NCBI GenBank assembly: GCA_021083345.1
Contig: JAJGRE010000001.1
Location: 124,001-188,000, forward strand
Direction of reading: 5' to 3'
DNA from: Calditrichales bacterium MX18-03
GTDB lineage: Bacteria > Bacillota > Clostridia > Lutisporales > Lutisporaceae
Length of the DNA stretch: 64,000 nucleotides
A program made the position numbers and the translations under genes. The notes below the pieces were generated by a model that saw only the letters and a list, made by a program, of their open reading frames with translations, had not been told where the DNA came from and did no database searches. Below are positions 1 through 8,286 of the stretch, one piece after another. Within the stretch, counting starts at the first letter, position 1. Each line of letters begins with the position of its first letter.

Positions 1-1
1 A

Positions 2-214
2 TTGAAGATGATGAACATATGCAAATGCGAAAAATGCAGGTGCGACATAATGGCTATCGCCCTGAACGATTTGCCGGCCAGGTATGTGGTCACTGAAAAA
101 GGCGCACTTTTTACAAAGATGAGGGAATTGGAACAACAGTTCGAGGTGGATGTCGAAACAGCTGTAATCAAGGCAGCGGTATTTGTAGGCAAGAGCCCGC
201 GGCATGACAAGTAA
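2..214 (+). CDS. ComFB-like protein, 5' end outside window
   Basis: This is the C-terminal part of a small protein resembling the late-competence ComFB domain. Visible features are the cysteine cluster CKCEKCRC near the start, followed by the ALNDLPARYVVTEKG motif that marks the family. A TTG at base 2 could be read as a start, but ComFB domains normally have an N-terminal helix before the cysteines, so the real start is probably upstream of the window. ComFB has no settled biochemical role; the cysteines suggest metal binding. It ends 59 bases before the next gene. Confidence 0.7.
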   Translation: MKMMNICKCEKCRCDIMAIALNDLPARYVVTEKGALFTKMRELEQQFEVDVETAVIKAAVFVGKSPRHDK

Positions 215-273
215 CCGCACAATACTTATGGGTCTTGGCCGCATCATGACTTTTCAGAAAAGAGGATGACAAC

Positions 274-1152
274 ATGATTAAATTCGGCCCTGCGGGGAAT
301 TCGGACTCCTTCTATGCCCAAGGCTACAAAAGCTCGCTGGATATGCCGGCCTGGCTTCACAATATGTCACTGACAGCTTATGAGTACTCACTGGCCAGAG
401 GGGCGCGGCTGAGGCCGGAGCTCGCTGTGAGACTAGGTGAAAAAGCATTGGAGCAAGGCATTTGCGTTAGTGTCCATGCTCCATATTATATCAACCTTGC
501 CTCGGACGACCCAAGCGCTATACAAAAATCAGAAGGGTACATACTGGATACTTCCCAGACAGCTTCGCTGCTGGGTGCACGAAGGGTGGTGCTGCATCCC
601 GGCTCGGTCGGTCAAAACAGCCGGAAGCATGCCTTTGCCAATGTGAAGAGAAACCTGGAGCAGATTATTATTAAGCTGAAGCAAGCCAAGCTGGATGTAG
701 CACTGTGCCCCGAAACCATGGGAAAAAAGAACCAGATCGGTTCACTGGATGAAACATTGGAGCTGTGCCTGTTGGATCCGTCCATGATCCCTACCCTGGA
801 CTTCGGCCATCTGCATGCGGTAGACGGCGGCGCGCTGATTCATGAGCAGGACTACCGGCGGATTTTCGAGCGTCTGCTAGCGGTGCTTGGCGAAGAAAGA
901 GGCAGGACCATCCACATCCATTACAGCCGGATCGAGTTTACCGAAAAAGGCGGTGAGAAAAAGCACTGGACCTATTCGGATACAGCCTACGGCCCTGAAT
1001 TCGAGCCCTTGGCGCAGTGCCTGAACGAATACGGCATGTCGGCCACCGTTATTTGTGAATCAAGGGGAACCATGGCGGAAGATGCCATGACACTGAAAAA
1101 AATTTACGACAGAATTCGGGAGGACTACTTGTTCCGCTTGGAAAATATATGA
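274..1152 (+). CDS. TIM-barrel protein of the AP endonuclease 2 / endonuclease IV superfamily
   Basis: A 292-residue protein with the fold and motifs of the xylose isomerase-like/endonuclease IV TIM-barrel family. Metal-ligand style motifs are spaced along it: VHAPYYINLAS (about residues 67-77), VVLHPGS (about 109-115), CPETMG, TLDFGHLHA, and IHIHYSR. Endonuclease IV cleaves abasic-site DNA with three metal ions, and a DNA repair role is possible. Many clostridial members have not been tested and may act on sugars instead, so I do not assign nfo. The start is an ATG after an AGAGGATG-type ribosome binding site at about 259. Confidence 0.75.
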   Translation: MIKFGPAGNSDSFYAQGYKSSLDMPAWLHNMSLTAYEYSLARGARLRPELAVRLGEKALEQGICVSVHAPYYINLASDDPSAIQKSEGYILDTSQTASLLGARRVVLHPGSVGQNSRKHAFANVKRNLEQIIIKLKQAKLDVALCPETMGKKNQIGSLDETLELCLLDPSMIPTLDFGHLHAVDGGALIHEQDYRRIFERLLAVLGEERGRTIHIHYSRIEFTEKGGEKKHWTYSDTAYGPEFEPLAQCLNEYGMSATVICESRGTMAEDAMTLKKIYDRIREDYLFRLENI

Positions 1153-1205
1153 TATGATTAAGTAGGAATTTTAGGCCTTATAAAGTTTTTGAAAGGGGTA
1201 CAAGA

Positions 1206-2273
1206 ATGCATTTGAGATTGGAAAAGCTACGGCAGCATATGAGCGCAGCCGGGCTTGACAGCATGTTGGTGTATTCCAGGGAGAATAGAAGGTATTTAAG
1301 CGGCTTTACCGGCTCAGCCGGTTTCCTTGTTATAGGGATGCATAAAGCCTGTTTTGTGACTGATTTTCGTTATATGGAGCAAGCGAAGCAGCAATGCCAG
1401 GGCTATGAGATAACCAATCACAACAACCTCATTCACCAGACCATCTCACAGCTGCTTTCCTCTGCCGGTATTGCCCGGTTGGGGATCGAAGAAGACTTCA
1501 TGACAGTGAGCTTCTACAATGATCTGAGAAAAGCAGCCGGCGATGTGGAATTGACCGGTGGCAGAGCAATATTGGATAGCCTGCGCATTGTCAAGGACAG
1601 CGTAGAAATTGCTTGCATACGCAAAGCAGCAGAGATTACCGATGCTGCCTTCAGCCATATTTTGAACCATATCATGCCCGGCATGAAGGAGAAAGAAGTT
1701 GCACTGGAGCTTGAGATATTTTGCAAGAAGAACGGGGCATCGGCATTATCCTTTGACCCCATCGTTGCATCCGGGCATCGCTCAGCACTTCCCCACGGCA
1801 TTGCCTCAGAAAAAACAATAAAAGCGGGAGAGTTCTTGACACTTGATTTTGGTTGTGTTTATAATGGATATTGTTCAGATATGACAAGGACGGTGTTTAT
1901 TGGCAAAGCCACAGAGAAACACAGTGACATCTATGAGACTGTACTTCGGGCACAGCAGACCGCACTGCAATACATCAAGCCGGGTGCTGTGGGTAAGGAT
2001 GTGGATAAGGTGGCCCGTGACATCATATCGGATGCAGGCTACGGCCAGTATTTCGGCCATGGTCTGGGGCACGGCGTAGGACTTGCCGTTCACGAAGAGC
2101 CGCGGTTGAACACCCTGAGTGAAAAGACACTGGCTCCGGGCATGATCGTCACCGATGAGCCGGGTATCTATATACCGGAATTTGGCGGTGTCCGCATCGA
2201 AGACCTGGTTCTGGTAACCGATAGCGGCTGCGAGACGTTGAGTCGATCACCCAAGAATTTAATAGAAGTTTAA
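1206..2273 (+). CDS. Xaa-Pro aminopeptidase (M24B)
   Basis: A cytosolic metallopeptidase that removes N-terminal residues preceding proline. The 355-residue length and two-domain layout (creatinase-like N-terminus, pita-bread C-terminus from about residue 130) match the YqhT/PepP-short family. Metal ligands are visible: the two aspartates in LDFGCVYNGYCSDMTRT (about 214-225), the histidine in GHGLGHGVG, glutamate in DEPG and glutamate in VRIEDL. An AAAGGGG ribosome binding site precedes the ATG. The order peptidase-efp-spoIIIA is standard in Firmicutes. Confidence 0.93.
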   Translation: MHLRLEKLRQHMSAAGLDSMLVYSRENRRYLSGFTGSAGFLVIGMHKACFVTDFRYMEQAKQQCQGYEITNHNNLIHQTISQLLSSAGIARLGIEEDFMTVSFYNDLRKAAGDVELTGGRAILDSLRIVKDSVEIACIRKAAEITDAAFSHILNHIMPGMKEKEVALELEIFCKKNGASALSFDPIVASGHRSALPHGIASEKTIKAGEFLTLDFGCVYNGYCSDMTRTVFIGKATEKHSDIYETVLRAQQTALQYIKPGAVGKDVDKVARDIISDAGYGQYFGHGLGHGVGLAVHEEPRLNTLSEKTLAPGMIVTDEPGIYIPEFGGVRIEDLVLVTDSGCETLSRSPKNLIEV

Positions 2274-2345
2274 TCGGTATTTAACCATTTATACAGTTTC
2301 CAATTAAAAATCAACATATAAAATATCTTTGGAGGGATACGATTC

Positions 2346-2903
2346 ATGATTTCAGCAAGTGATTTTCGGAAAGGCATAACCTTTGAAATGGACGGACAAA
2401 TATATAGTGTGATTGACTTTCAGCATGTAAAGCCCGGCAAAGGCGCTGCATTTGTCAGGACCAAGCTGAGAAACATCATCTCCGGCTCAGTGACGGACAG
2501 ATCCTTCAACCCGTCCGACAAATTCCCACCAGCCCACATCGAAAGAAAAGAAATGCAGTTTCTGTATGAGGACGGCGGGCTATACTACTTTATGGACAAT
2601 GAATCCTACGAGCAGATTCCTTTGAACCACGACCAGGTGGAGGATGCCATCATCTATCTCAAGGCCAATGACATAGCCATCATCCGTTTCTACAAGGGCG
2701 CTGCATTCTCGGTTGAACCGCAGAACTTCGTCGAACTTGAGGTAACGGAGACCGAGCCAGGCTTCAAGGGAGACACCGCCACCGGCGCTACGAAGCCTGC
2801 AACACTTGAGACAGGCGCACAGGTCAGCGTTCCGTTGTTTGTCAACATCGGTGACAGGATCAGAGTGGACACAAGAACAGGAGAATACATGGAAAGAGTG
2901 TAG
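2346..2903 (+). CDS. efp: Elongation factor P
   Basis: Translation factor that binds stalled ribosomes between the P and E sites and rescues synthesis of proline-rich stretches. The 185-residue, three-domain length is exact for the family. The N-terminal domain carries the loop PGKGAAF with Lys32 at its tip, the position modified or contacting the P-site tRNA in other bacteria. The C-terminus has the [13 protein letters not shown] signature. A GGAGGG ribosome binding site lies 9 bases before the ATG. Confidence 0.97.
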   Translation: MISASDFRKGITFEMDGQIYSVIDFQHVKPGKGAAFVRTKLRNIISGSVTDRSFNPSDKFPPAHIERKEMQFLYEDGGLYYFMDNESYEQIPLNHDQVEDAIIYLKANDIAIIRFYKGAAFSVEPQNFVELEVTETEPGFKGDTATGATKPATLETGAQVSVPLFVNIGDRIRVDTRTGEYMERV

Positions 2904-2983
2904 CGGTATGACTCCAGTGTATATGATGCTTAATACTGGAGAAAATACAGACTATAGCACACAACAAAAGGAGGAGAGTACAT

Positions 2984-3409
2984 ATGGAATACTTATACGA
3001 GAGAGTCGCATACCTTAAGGGCCTGGCTGAAGGCATGAAGGTGGACGAGACCACCGATCAGGGCAAGCTGATGTCCAAGATCATCGATGTCCTGGGAGAT
3101 TTTGCGGATGCCATCAATGAGCTGAACGATACACAAAACGAGTTGGATGAGTATGTTGAAGCAATAGATGAAGATCTTTCTACATTAGAAGATGAAATAT
3201 ACGGTGACGACGAAGATGACTTCGAAGATGACGATGAAGACTACGACTATGTCGAAGTCGAATGCCCCCACTGCAAGGAGTTCGTCTATCTGGACGAAAG
3301 CCTGATCGACAGCGGCGAGCAGGTCATCTGCCCCAACTGTCATGAGCCCATCGAAGTAGAATTCGAGTGCGAGTGCTGCGGCTGCGGACACGATCACGAC
3401 CACGAATAA
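2984..3409 (+). CDS. CD1247-type protein with acidic linker, zinc ribbon and Cys/His tail
   Basis: A 141-residue protein of the clostridial CD1247 N-terminal domain family, function unknown. Three parts are visible: a helical N-terminus (1-70) with predicted coiled-coil character; an acidic run (about 74-90) of nearly pure Asp/Glu; and a zinc-ribbon-like module with CPHC (94-97) and CPNC (116-119). The last 15 residues are unusually rich in Cys and His (CECCGCG then HDHDH), which looks like a metal-binding tail. Start chosen after a strong AAAGGAGGAGAG site. It sits between efp and spoIIIA and ends before a good terminator. Confidence 0.75.
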   Translation: MEYLYERVAYLKGLAEGMKVDETTDQGKLMSKIIDVLGDFADAINELNDTQNELDEYVEAIDEDLSTLEDEIYGDDEDDFEDDDEDYDYVEVECPHCKEFVYLDESLIDSGEQVICPNCHEPIEVEFECECCGCGHDHDHE

Positions 3410-3440
3410 CGATTGTTATCGAAATAACTTTAGTTAAATG

Positions 3441-3470
3441 ACCTCCGGTAAAACCGGAGGTTTTTTCTTT
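3441..3470 (+). terminator. Intrinsic terminator after the CD1247-type gene
   Basis: Perfect 9-bp stem ACCTCCGGT / ACCGGAGGT with a 3-base loop, followed by a long T run. It separates the efp transcript from the spoIIIA operon. Confidence 0.9.
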
Positions 3471-3479
3471 TTTGCACAG

Positions 3480-3508
3480 TCATCATTTGAGATAAGCAGT
3501 CATATTAA
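3480..3508 (+). promoter_or_regulatory. Candidate sigma-E promoter of spoIIIA
   Basis: TCATCAT, 14 bases, then CATATTAA resembles the sigma-E pattern KMATATT-N14-CATACAMT (5/7 and about 5/8). It lies just after the terminator and about 25 bases of leader would precede spoIIIAA. The spoIIIA operon is sigma-E controlled in known spore formers. The -35 match is imperfect. Confidence 0.45.
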
Positions 3509-3536
3509 TAGTACAAATATTACGAAGAGGACAAAT

Positions 3537-4511
3537 ATGGAAAACACAAGTAAACTCAGTGAAGTGCTGCCTTTTCTGCCGCAGCATTTTCAAAGCATGA
3601 TCAAAAAGCTTCCATGGGAGATCCTAAACAGCATGGAGGAAATCCGGCTGAGACAGGGTAAACCCCTTATGGTGGTCTGCAGCAGAAACGACTATTTTGT
3701 CAGCGGACAGGGCTTGCCTGTCACCGCGCCGCACCAGGGCTATTCTGTTACCGAAGACGACCTGAGAAATGCCGTGCAGCTGGTATGCAATTTTTCTTTC
3801 TATTCGGTGGAAGAGGAGCTGAAAAACGGCTTTGTCACCATCAGCGGCGGCCATAGGGTCGGCATCTGCGGTAAAACCATACTGGAAAACGGAAGGATAA
3901 AGACCATCCGTGATATCTCCTTTCTCAATTATCGAATAGCCAGACAGGTCTTGGGGGCGGCTGATCCGGTCATCAGTCATGTCATCCGCTCTCCCGGTCT
4001 GATCTACAATACGTTGATCCTTTCACCGCCGCAATGCGGCAAAACAACGATCCTGCGGGACCTGGTACGCCAGCTGAGCAACGGCATCGGGCATAGCTTT
4101 GCCGGCTGCAAGGTCGGGCTGGTGGATGAACGGTCTGAAATCGCCGCCGCCAGCTTTGGGATCCCGAAAAATGACGTAGGTGTCCGCACCGATGTCTTGG
4201 ATAGCTGCCCCAAGGCGGAAGGCATTATCATGATGATCCGCTCCATGTCGCCTGATATCATTGCAACGGATGAAATCGGAAAGGCTGAGGATGCGGATGC
4301 CGTCGTAGCTGCAGTCAATGCAGGCGTCAAGTTGGTCACAACGATACATGGCAGCGGCATGGAGGATTTTTTCCGGAAGCAGGACCTTAAAAGGCTTCAC
4401 ACTCAGGTTTTTGAAAGATACATCATCCTAAGCAGACGGCAGGGACCCGGTACCATCGAAGCTGTTATGGACGGAGATTGCGGGCAAGTGGGGGGAGGTA
4501 ACGACACATGA
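3537..4511 (+). CDS. spoIIIAA: Stage III sporulation protein AA, AAA ATPase
   Basis: ATPase of the SpoIIIA-SpoIIQ channel that links mother cell and forespore after engulfment; related to type II/IV secretion ATPases. The 324-residue protein has a P-loop SPPQCGKTT at about residues 163-171 and LVDERSEIAA plus IIATDEIG as Walker-B-like segments. The ATG at 3537 is preferred because the upstream in-frame ATG at 3438 overlaps the terminator stem. It overlaps spoIIIAB by 4 bases (ATGA), indicating translational coupling. Confidence 0.96.
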   Translation: MENTSKLSEVLPFLPQHFQSMIKKLPWEILNSMEEIRLRQGKPLMVVCSRNDYFVSGQGLPVTAPHQGYSVTEDDLRNAVQLVCNFSFYSVEEELKNGFVTISGGHRVGICGKTILENGRIKTIRDISFLNYRIARQVLGAADPVISHVIRSPGLIYNTLILSPPQCGKTTILRDLVRQLSNGIGHSFAGCKVGLVDERSEIAAASFGIPKNDVGVRTDVLDSCPKAEGIIMMIRSMSPDIIATDEIGKAEDADAVVAAVNAGVKLVTTIHGSGMEDFFRKQDLKRLHTQVFERYIILSRRQGPGTIEAVMDGDCGQVGGGNDT

Positions 4512-5029
4512 TATTGAAGCTTTTCGGCGGTCTTTTGGTGGTTGCTGCAACGGGCGGCTTGGGTTTTCTTTTTTCTTATAGGTACAGCAGCAGACCTCGG
4601 GAGCTGAGATCCTTCCGAAGACTGCTTCAGATGCTGGAAACTGAGATCGTATATGGTGCAACCCCGCTTCCTCATGCATTGGTCAGCATCGCTGGCCGTC
4701 TTCAGGGGAGTTACAGTATTTTTCTGGAATACACGTCCCAGCTGCTCTCGAAAAGGACCTATAGCTCTGTGAGGGAAGCTTGGGTAAATGCTGTGGAGAC
4801 AATACTCGGCAAGACCGCTCTGACCGGTCCGGACAGGGAGCTGCTAAAAAGCTTTGGAAATGTGCTGGGTTGCTCTGACAGGGAAGACCAGCAGAAGCAT
4901 TTCAGCCTGCTGTATATCCAGCTGAAGCAGCAGGAGGATGCAGCCGAGGAAGAAAGGAAACGCAATGCCAGGATGTGCAAGAGCCTTGGCGTTCTCTTCG
5001 GTGCAGCTGTATTCATCCTGTTTGTATAA
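4508..5029 (+). CDS. spoIIIAB: Stage III sporulation protein AB
   Basis: Membrane-anchored component of the SpoIIIA channel, related to type II secretion GspF-like proteins. Length 173 residues fits. There is one hydrophobic segment at the N-terminus (about 5-23) and one at the C-terminus (LGVLFGAAVFILFV), with a soluble helical middle including PLPHAL. Its start overlaps the spoIIIAA stop. Unusually, it is followed by a 98-base gap containing a structured repeat before spoIIIAC, where tight spacing would be expected. Confidence 0.93.
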   Translation: MILKLFGGLLVVAATGGLGFLFSYRYSSRPRELRSFRRLLQMLETEIVYGATPLPHALVSIAGRLQGSYSIFLEYTSQLLSKRTYSSVREAWVNAVETILGKTALTGPDRELLKSFGNVLGCSDREDQQKHFSLLYIQLKQQEDAAEEERKRNARMCKSLGVLFGAAVFILFV

Positions 5030-5046
5030 AACTTGATGCTTATCAA

Positions 5047-5105
5047 AAAGGGACATTCCTTAGCGCAAAAGGAATACTTCTTACTCGAGCAAGGTGTGTC
5101 CCTTT
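5047..5105 (+). repeat. 59-bp structured repeat, copy A (spoIIIAB-spoIIIAC gap)
   Basis: The ends are inverted repeats, AAAGGGACA at 5047-5055 and TGTCCCTTT at 5097-5105. Inside is a second hairpin ATTCCTT / AAGGAAT, and a possible short third stem (CTT...AAG), giving a three-way-junction shape. It matches 52 of 59 bases of copy B at 41838-41896. The identity continues toward the ribosome binding site (TAATAAGGAGGA), which lies directly downstream of both copies. Confidence 0.85.
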
Positions 5106-5127
5106 ACATTAATAAGGAGGACCAAAA

Positions 5128-5322
5128 ATGGATGTGAATCTGATTTTCAAAATAGCTGCAATCGGTATCGTCGTTGCAGTACTGAACAGAGTTCTGAACC
5201 AATCCGGCAGAGAGGAAATGGCCATGATGACGACACTAGCAGGTACAGTCATCGTCCTTATGATGGTCATCAGCCTGATCAGCAGGCTCTTCGACAACGT
5301 CAGAACCATGTTTCAGCTTTAA
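5128..5322 (+). CDS. spoIIIAC: Stage III sporulation protein AC
   Basis: A 64-residue integral membrane protein with two hydrophobic helices (about 5-22 and 33-52) and the family motif RVLNQSGREEMAMM. It is part of the mother-cell side of the SpoIIIA channel. The ribosome binding site AAGGAGGA is 8 bases upstream and belongs to the conserved flank of the 59-bp repeat. spoIIIAD follows after 9 bases. Confidence 0.96.
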   Translation: MDVNLIFKIAAIGIVVAVLNRVLNQSGREEMAMMTTLAGTVIVLMMVISLISRLFDNVRTMFQL

Positions 5323-5331
5323 GGTGATGCC

Positions 5332-5718
5332 ATGGATATTTTCAAAATTGTGATGATCGGTATAATCGCAGCCGTCATGGCCGTCATCCTGCGGGAAGAG
5401 AAGCCGGAAATCGCGATGCAGGTCAGTCTCGTCACCGGCCTGATCCTCTTCCTATTCATTATATCCAAGCTGGACTCGGTCATAACGGTGCTGAAATATT
5501 TTGCCGGAAAGGCCAACATCGATATCCTGTACTTTTCAACCATCCTGAAGGTCATCGCTATTGCTTATATCACGGAATTCGGTGCGCAGGTCTGCCGTGA
5601 CGCCGGTGAGTGTGCCATAGCCTCCAAGATCGAATTGGCCGGCAAGGTCCTGATCATGGTATTGGCTATCCCCATTCTGGCTGCATTGATGGATATTATG
5701 ATCAAGATCGTGCCATGA
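5332..5718 (+). CDS. spoIIIAD: Stage III sporulation protein AD
   Basis: A 128-residue membrane protein with about four hydrophobic segments and the conserved stretch AYITEFGAQVCRDAGE near residues 77-93. It is a subunit of the SpoIIIA channel. It is closely spaced after spoIIIAC, with the weak AAGGTGATGCC region serving as ribosome binding site. Confidence 0.96.
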   Translation: MDIFKIVMIGIIAAVMAVILREEKPEIAMQVSLVTGLILFLFIISKLDSVITVLKYFAGKANIDILYFSTILKVIAIAYITEFGAQVCRDAGECAIASKIELAGKVLIMVLAIPILAALMDIMIKIVP

Positions 5719-5726
5719 GTGCAAAA

Positions 5727-5754
5727 GGCAATAGGCTAGAGGCTAAGGGCTCTA
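5727..5754 (+). repeat. Four degenerate 7-bp tandem units
   Basis: The spoIIIAD-spoIIIAE gap contains GGCAATA, GGCTAGA, GGCTAAG and GGCTCTA in direct head-to-tail order. This is a short heptanucleotide tandem array, the only one I see in the window. It ends just before the AGAGGGAG ribosome binding site of spoIIIAE. Confidence 0.75.
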
Positions 5755-5773
5755 TTAAAGAGGGAGAAAAACC

Positions 5774-6958
5774 ATGTTAAAGAGAATGATGCTGATCCTT
5801 ACAATCCTATTATGCTTTTCAACTGCCGTGTACTGCGATGACCCCGGCAATGCCGGCAGTGCCGTTACGGAGGACATCCTGGAGACGCAGCTGGATACGG
5901 TGGACACCATCGAGATCGAACAATTTATTGAAGCCATCAACAAAGAGTCTGGCGGTTATATTCCCAAGCTGGATTTGAAGTCCATGGTCATGGGGCTGTT
6001 TAGAAATAATCCCGTCAACAGCGTGCAAGATACTATAAAAGGCCTATTCCGCTTTTTTTTGAAGGAGGTTGTCCAGAATTTAAACCTGATGGGGAAAATC
6101 ATACTTCTGGCCGTGTTTTGTGCCATTATGCAGAACCTGCACAGTGCCTTTCAAGGAGAAGCCGTGGGCAAGCTGGCATACAACGTCTGCTATATCCTGG
6201 TGATCATACTGGCCATACAAAGCTTCAACACGGCGTTAGCCCTGGGCAACCATGCCATTCAGTCCATGGTTGGCTTCATGCAGGCACTTCTGCCCACCCT
6301 GATCGCGCTGCTGGCATCAGTGGGTGGTATTGCATCCTCAGCGCTTTTTCAGCCATTTATCTTCACAACCATTGCAGCGGTGGCCACGCTGGTCAAGACC
6401 GTCATCATTCCCCTGGTGCTGTTCTCGGCTGTGCTCAGCATTATGAATAACCTGTCGGATTCCATCAAGGTTTCCAAGCTGGCTTCCCTGTTGAGGCAGA
6501 CGGCTATCGGACTTCTTGGCGTCATTCTGACGGTTTTTACCGGCATCATCTCCGTTCAGGGCATCGCCGCTTCCTCACTGGACGGTGCAGCCGTAAAAAC
6601 TGCCAAATTTGCTGTGGACAATTTCGTCCCCATTGTAGGCAGCTTTTTATCCGATGCCTTTGATGCCGTCATCAGCTGTTCCCTGATCCTGAAGAACGGC
6701 ATCGGCGTAGCCGGCCTCTTGATCCTGCTCCTGATCTGCAGCTTCCCGCTCTTGAAAATGCTGTCCATCATCGTCATTTACAAGCTTTCCAGTGCGTTGA
6801 TCGAGCCCATTCTGGACAACCAGATCGTCCAATGCCTGAACGACATGAGCAACGCCATGCTGATCCTGATGACCTGCGTCATAGCTGTCGGCGTCATGTT
6901 TTTTATGGCACTGACAGTCATCATGGGCGTAGGCAATATGACCGTCATGCTGAGGTAG
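5774..6958 (+). CDS. spoIIIAE: Stage III sporulation protein AE
   Basis: A 394-residue polytopic membrane protein, the largest SpoIIIA subunit. It begins with a signal peptide-like stretch (MLILTILLCFSTAVYC), then an acidic extracytoplasmic segment, then about seven to eight hydrophobic helices. The family motif around ASVGGIASSALFQPF is present. The ATG follows GAGGGAGAAAAACC. spoIIIAF begins 8 bases after its stop. Confidence 0.96.
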   Translation: MLKRMMLILTILLCFSTAVYCDDPGNAGSAVTEDILETQLDTVDTIEIEQFIEAINKESGGYIPKLDLKSMVMGLFRNNPVNSVQDTIKGLFRFFLKEVVQNLNLMGKIILLAVFCAIMQNLHSAFQGEAVGKLAYNVCYILVIILAIQSFNTALALGNHAIQSMVGFMQALLPTLIALLASVGGIASSALFQPFIFTTIAAVATLVKTVIIPLVLFSAVLSIMNNLSDSIKVSKLASLLRQTAIGLLGVILTVFTGIISVQGIAASSLDGAAVKTAKFAVDNFVPIVGSFLSDAFDAVISCSLILKNGIGVAGLLILLLICSFPLLKMLSIIVIYKLSSALIEPILDNQIVQCLNDMSNAMLILMTCVIAVGVMFFMALTVIMGVGNMTVMLR

Positions 6959-6966
6959 GTGAAAAT

Positions 6967-7602
6967 ATGCTTGATTTCATAAGAAACTGGATCATTAATA
7001 TAACCGTTGTCATGATTTTTATCATGCTGCTGGAAACCATTCTTCCAAACAGTGATATGAAGCGTTATGTCAATGTCGTGGTGGGACTGCTGATTGTAGT
7101 CGTCATCATCCAGCCGCTGATGCTGGTGAAGGATATTTCACTTCAATTCAATAAAAATGTCCTGGAAGCAACGGCCTTTGTACAGCAAGGCAGTGTGGCA
7201 GCACAGGCTGTGGATCTGAACCGGTACCGAAAACAGGAAGCGCTACAGCTTTTCGAAGCACGGATCAAGGGTGAGATCGGCCGCCTTCTTGAACAAGAAG
7301 GCATAAAAAATGATAATGCCAGGATCGAGCTGGAGTTGGCCACCGACATAGACCAGCAGGATTTCGGAAGGATCCGGTCGGTGGATATTTATCTGGATGG
7401 CGGAGACAGCAGCGCCATTGAGGTGAATAAGATCAACGTAAGCATTTCCAAAGTTGATGACGGTGACGACAATAAATCAGTAATGAATAAAGACAACGGT
7501 GAATATAATTTCAGTGATAACAGTTTAACGTCTAAACTGAAAAACAGCATAAGCAAAGCGCTGGGTGTTGAAGAATCGGCTGTCAGCATCCGGGCGAAGT
7601 AA
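6967..7602 (+). CDS. spoIIIAF: Stage III sporulation protein AF
   Basis: A 211-residue protein with two N-terminal membrane helices (about 7-27 and 36-56) and a soluble C-terminal domain, as expected for the ring-building domain of SpoIIIAF. The start at 6967 follows TAGGTGAAAAT; a longer frame reading back into spoIIIAE is not supported. Typical motif: NSDMKRYVNVVVGLLIV. Confidence 0.94.
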   Translation: MLDFIRNWIINITVVMIFIMLLETILPNSDMKRYVNVVVGLLIVVVIIQPLMLVKDISLQFNKNVLEATAFVQQGSVAAQAVDLNRYRKQEALQLFEARIKGEIGRLLEQEGIKNDNARIELELATDIDQQDFGRIRSVDIYLDGGDSSAIEVNKINVSISKVDDGDDNKSVMNKDNGEYNFSDNSLTSKLKNSISKALGVEESAVSIRAK

Positions 7603-7622
7603 GATAACAAGGAGGAGGACCC

Positions 7623-8243
7623 ATGAAGCTACTTGATTGGTTGAAAGAGAAACTGAAGCTTGAGAATCTCCAAAAGCTGGCCCATTCAAAAAAAACAATC
7701 CCGAATCTGATCATCATCTTCTGTATCGGTCTGGCTTTACTCCTAATTTCCGACTTTTACAGCGATATCAAACCGAAGGAAACGGCTGAGGATGCGCAGA
7801 GCACCCAGGTTGCTGATGCTGCTTTGACGGGCAGCGATTCTGAGGCAGCTTATGTCAGGAACCTGGAAAACCAGCTTGCAAGCATCCTGAGCAAGATCGA
7901 AAATGCGGGTAAGGTTTCCGTCATGCTCACGCTGAAGGGCGGAGTGGAAATAATGCCGGCCAAAGACGCGTCCACCGCCGATAGGGTCACCAATGAAAAG
8001 GATGAAAATGGAGGAACCAGGACCATCAATGAAAAAACCATAGAGGATAAGGTGGTATTTGTCGCAACACAAGGGGGGCAGACAAAGCCTCTCATTATAA
8101 AGGAAACCAATCCTGAGATTAGGGGAGTGATCGTCGTAGCAGAAGGGGCGAGGGATGCAAAGGTCAAGCTCAGGATATCCGAAGCGGTACAGACTGTTTT
8201 GGATATACCGGCCTACAGGGTTACGGTATATGAGAAAAACTAA
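7623..8243 (+). CDS. spoIIIAG: Stage III sporulation protein AG
   Basis: A 206-residue single-pass protein. The membrane helix is at about 28-45 and is followed by a ring-building-motif domain. In B. subtilis this protein forms a large 30-fold ring in the intermembrane space. The motif ENAGKVSVMLTLKGG and the C-terminal AVQTVLDIPAYRVTVYEK match the family. A strong AAGGAGGAGGA ribosome binding site precedes it. Confidence 0.95.
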   Translation: MKLLDWLKEKLKLENLQKLAHSKKTIPNLIIIFCIGLALLLISDFYSDIKPKETAEDAQSTQVADAALTGSDSEAAYVRNLENQLASILSKIENAGKVSVMLTLKGGVEIMPAKDASTADRVTNEKDENGGTRTINEKTIEDKVVFVATQGGQTKPLIIKETNPEIRGVIVVAEGARDAKVKLRISEAVQTVLDIPAYRVTVYEKN

Positions 8244-8286
8244 GACGGTATAAAGAATCAGTAAGTCTAATGTGGGAGGTCGTCAT

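Noticed and set aside
3438-3536. N-terminal extension of spoIIIAA from the ATG at 3438
   Set aside because: The extension would be translated from the terminator stem and has no similarity to SpoIIIAA.
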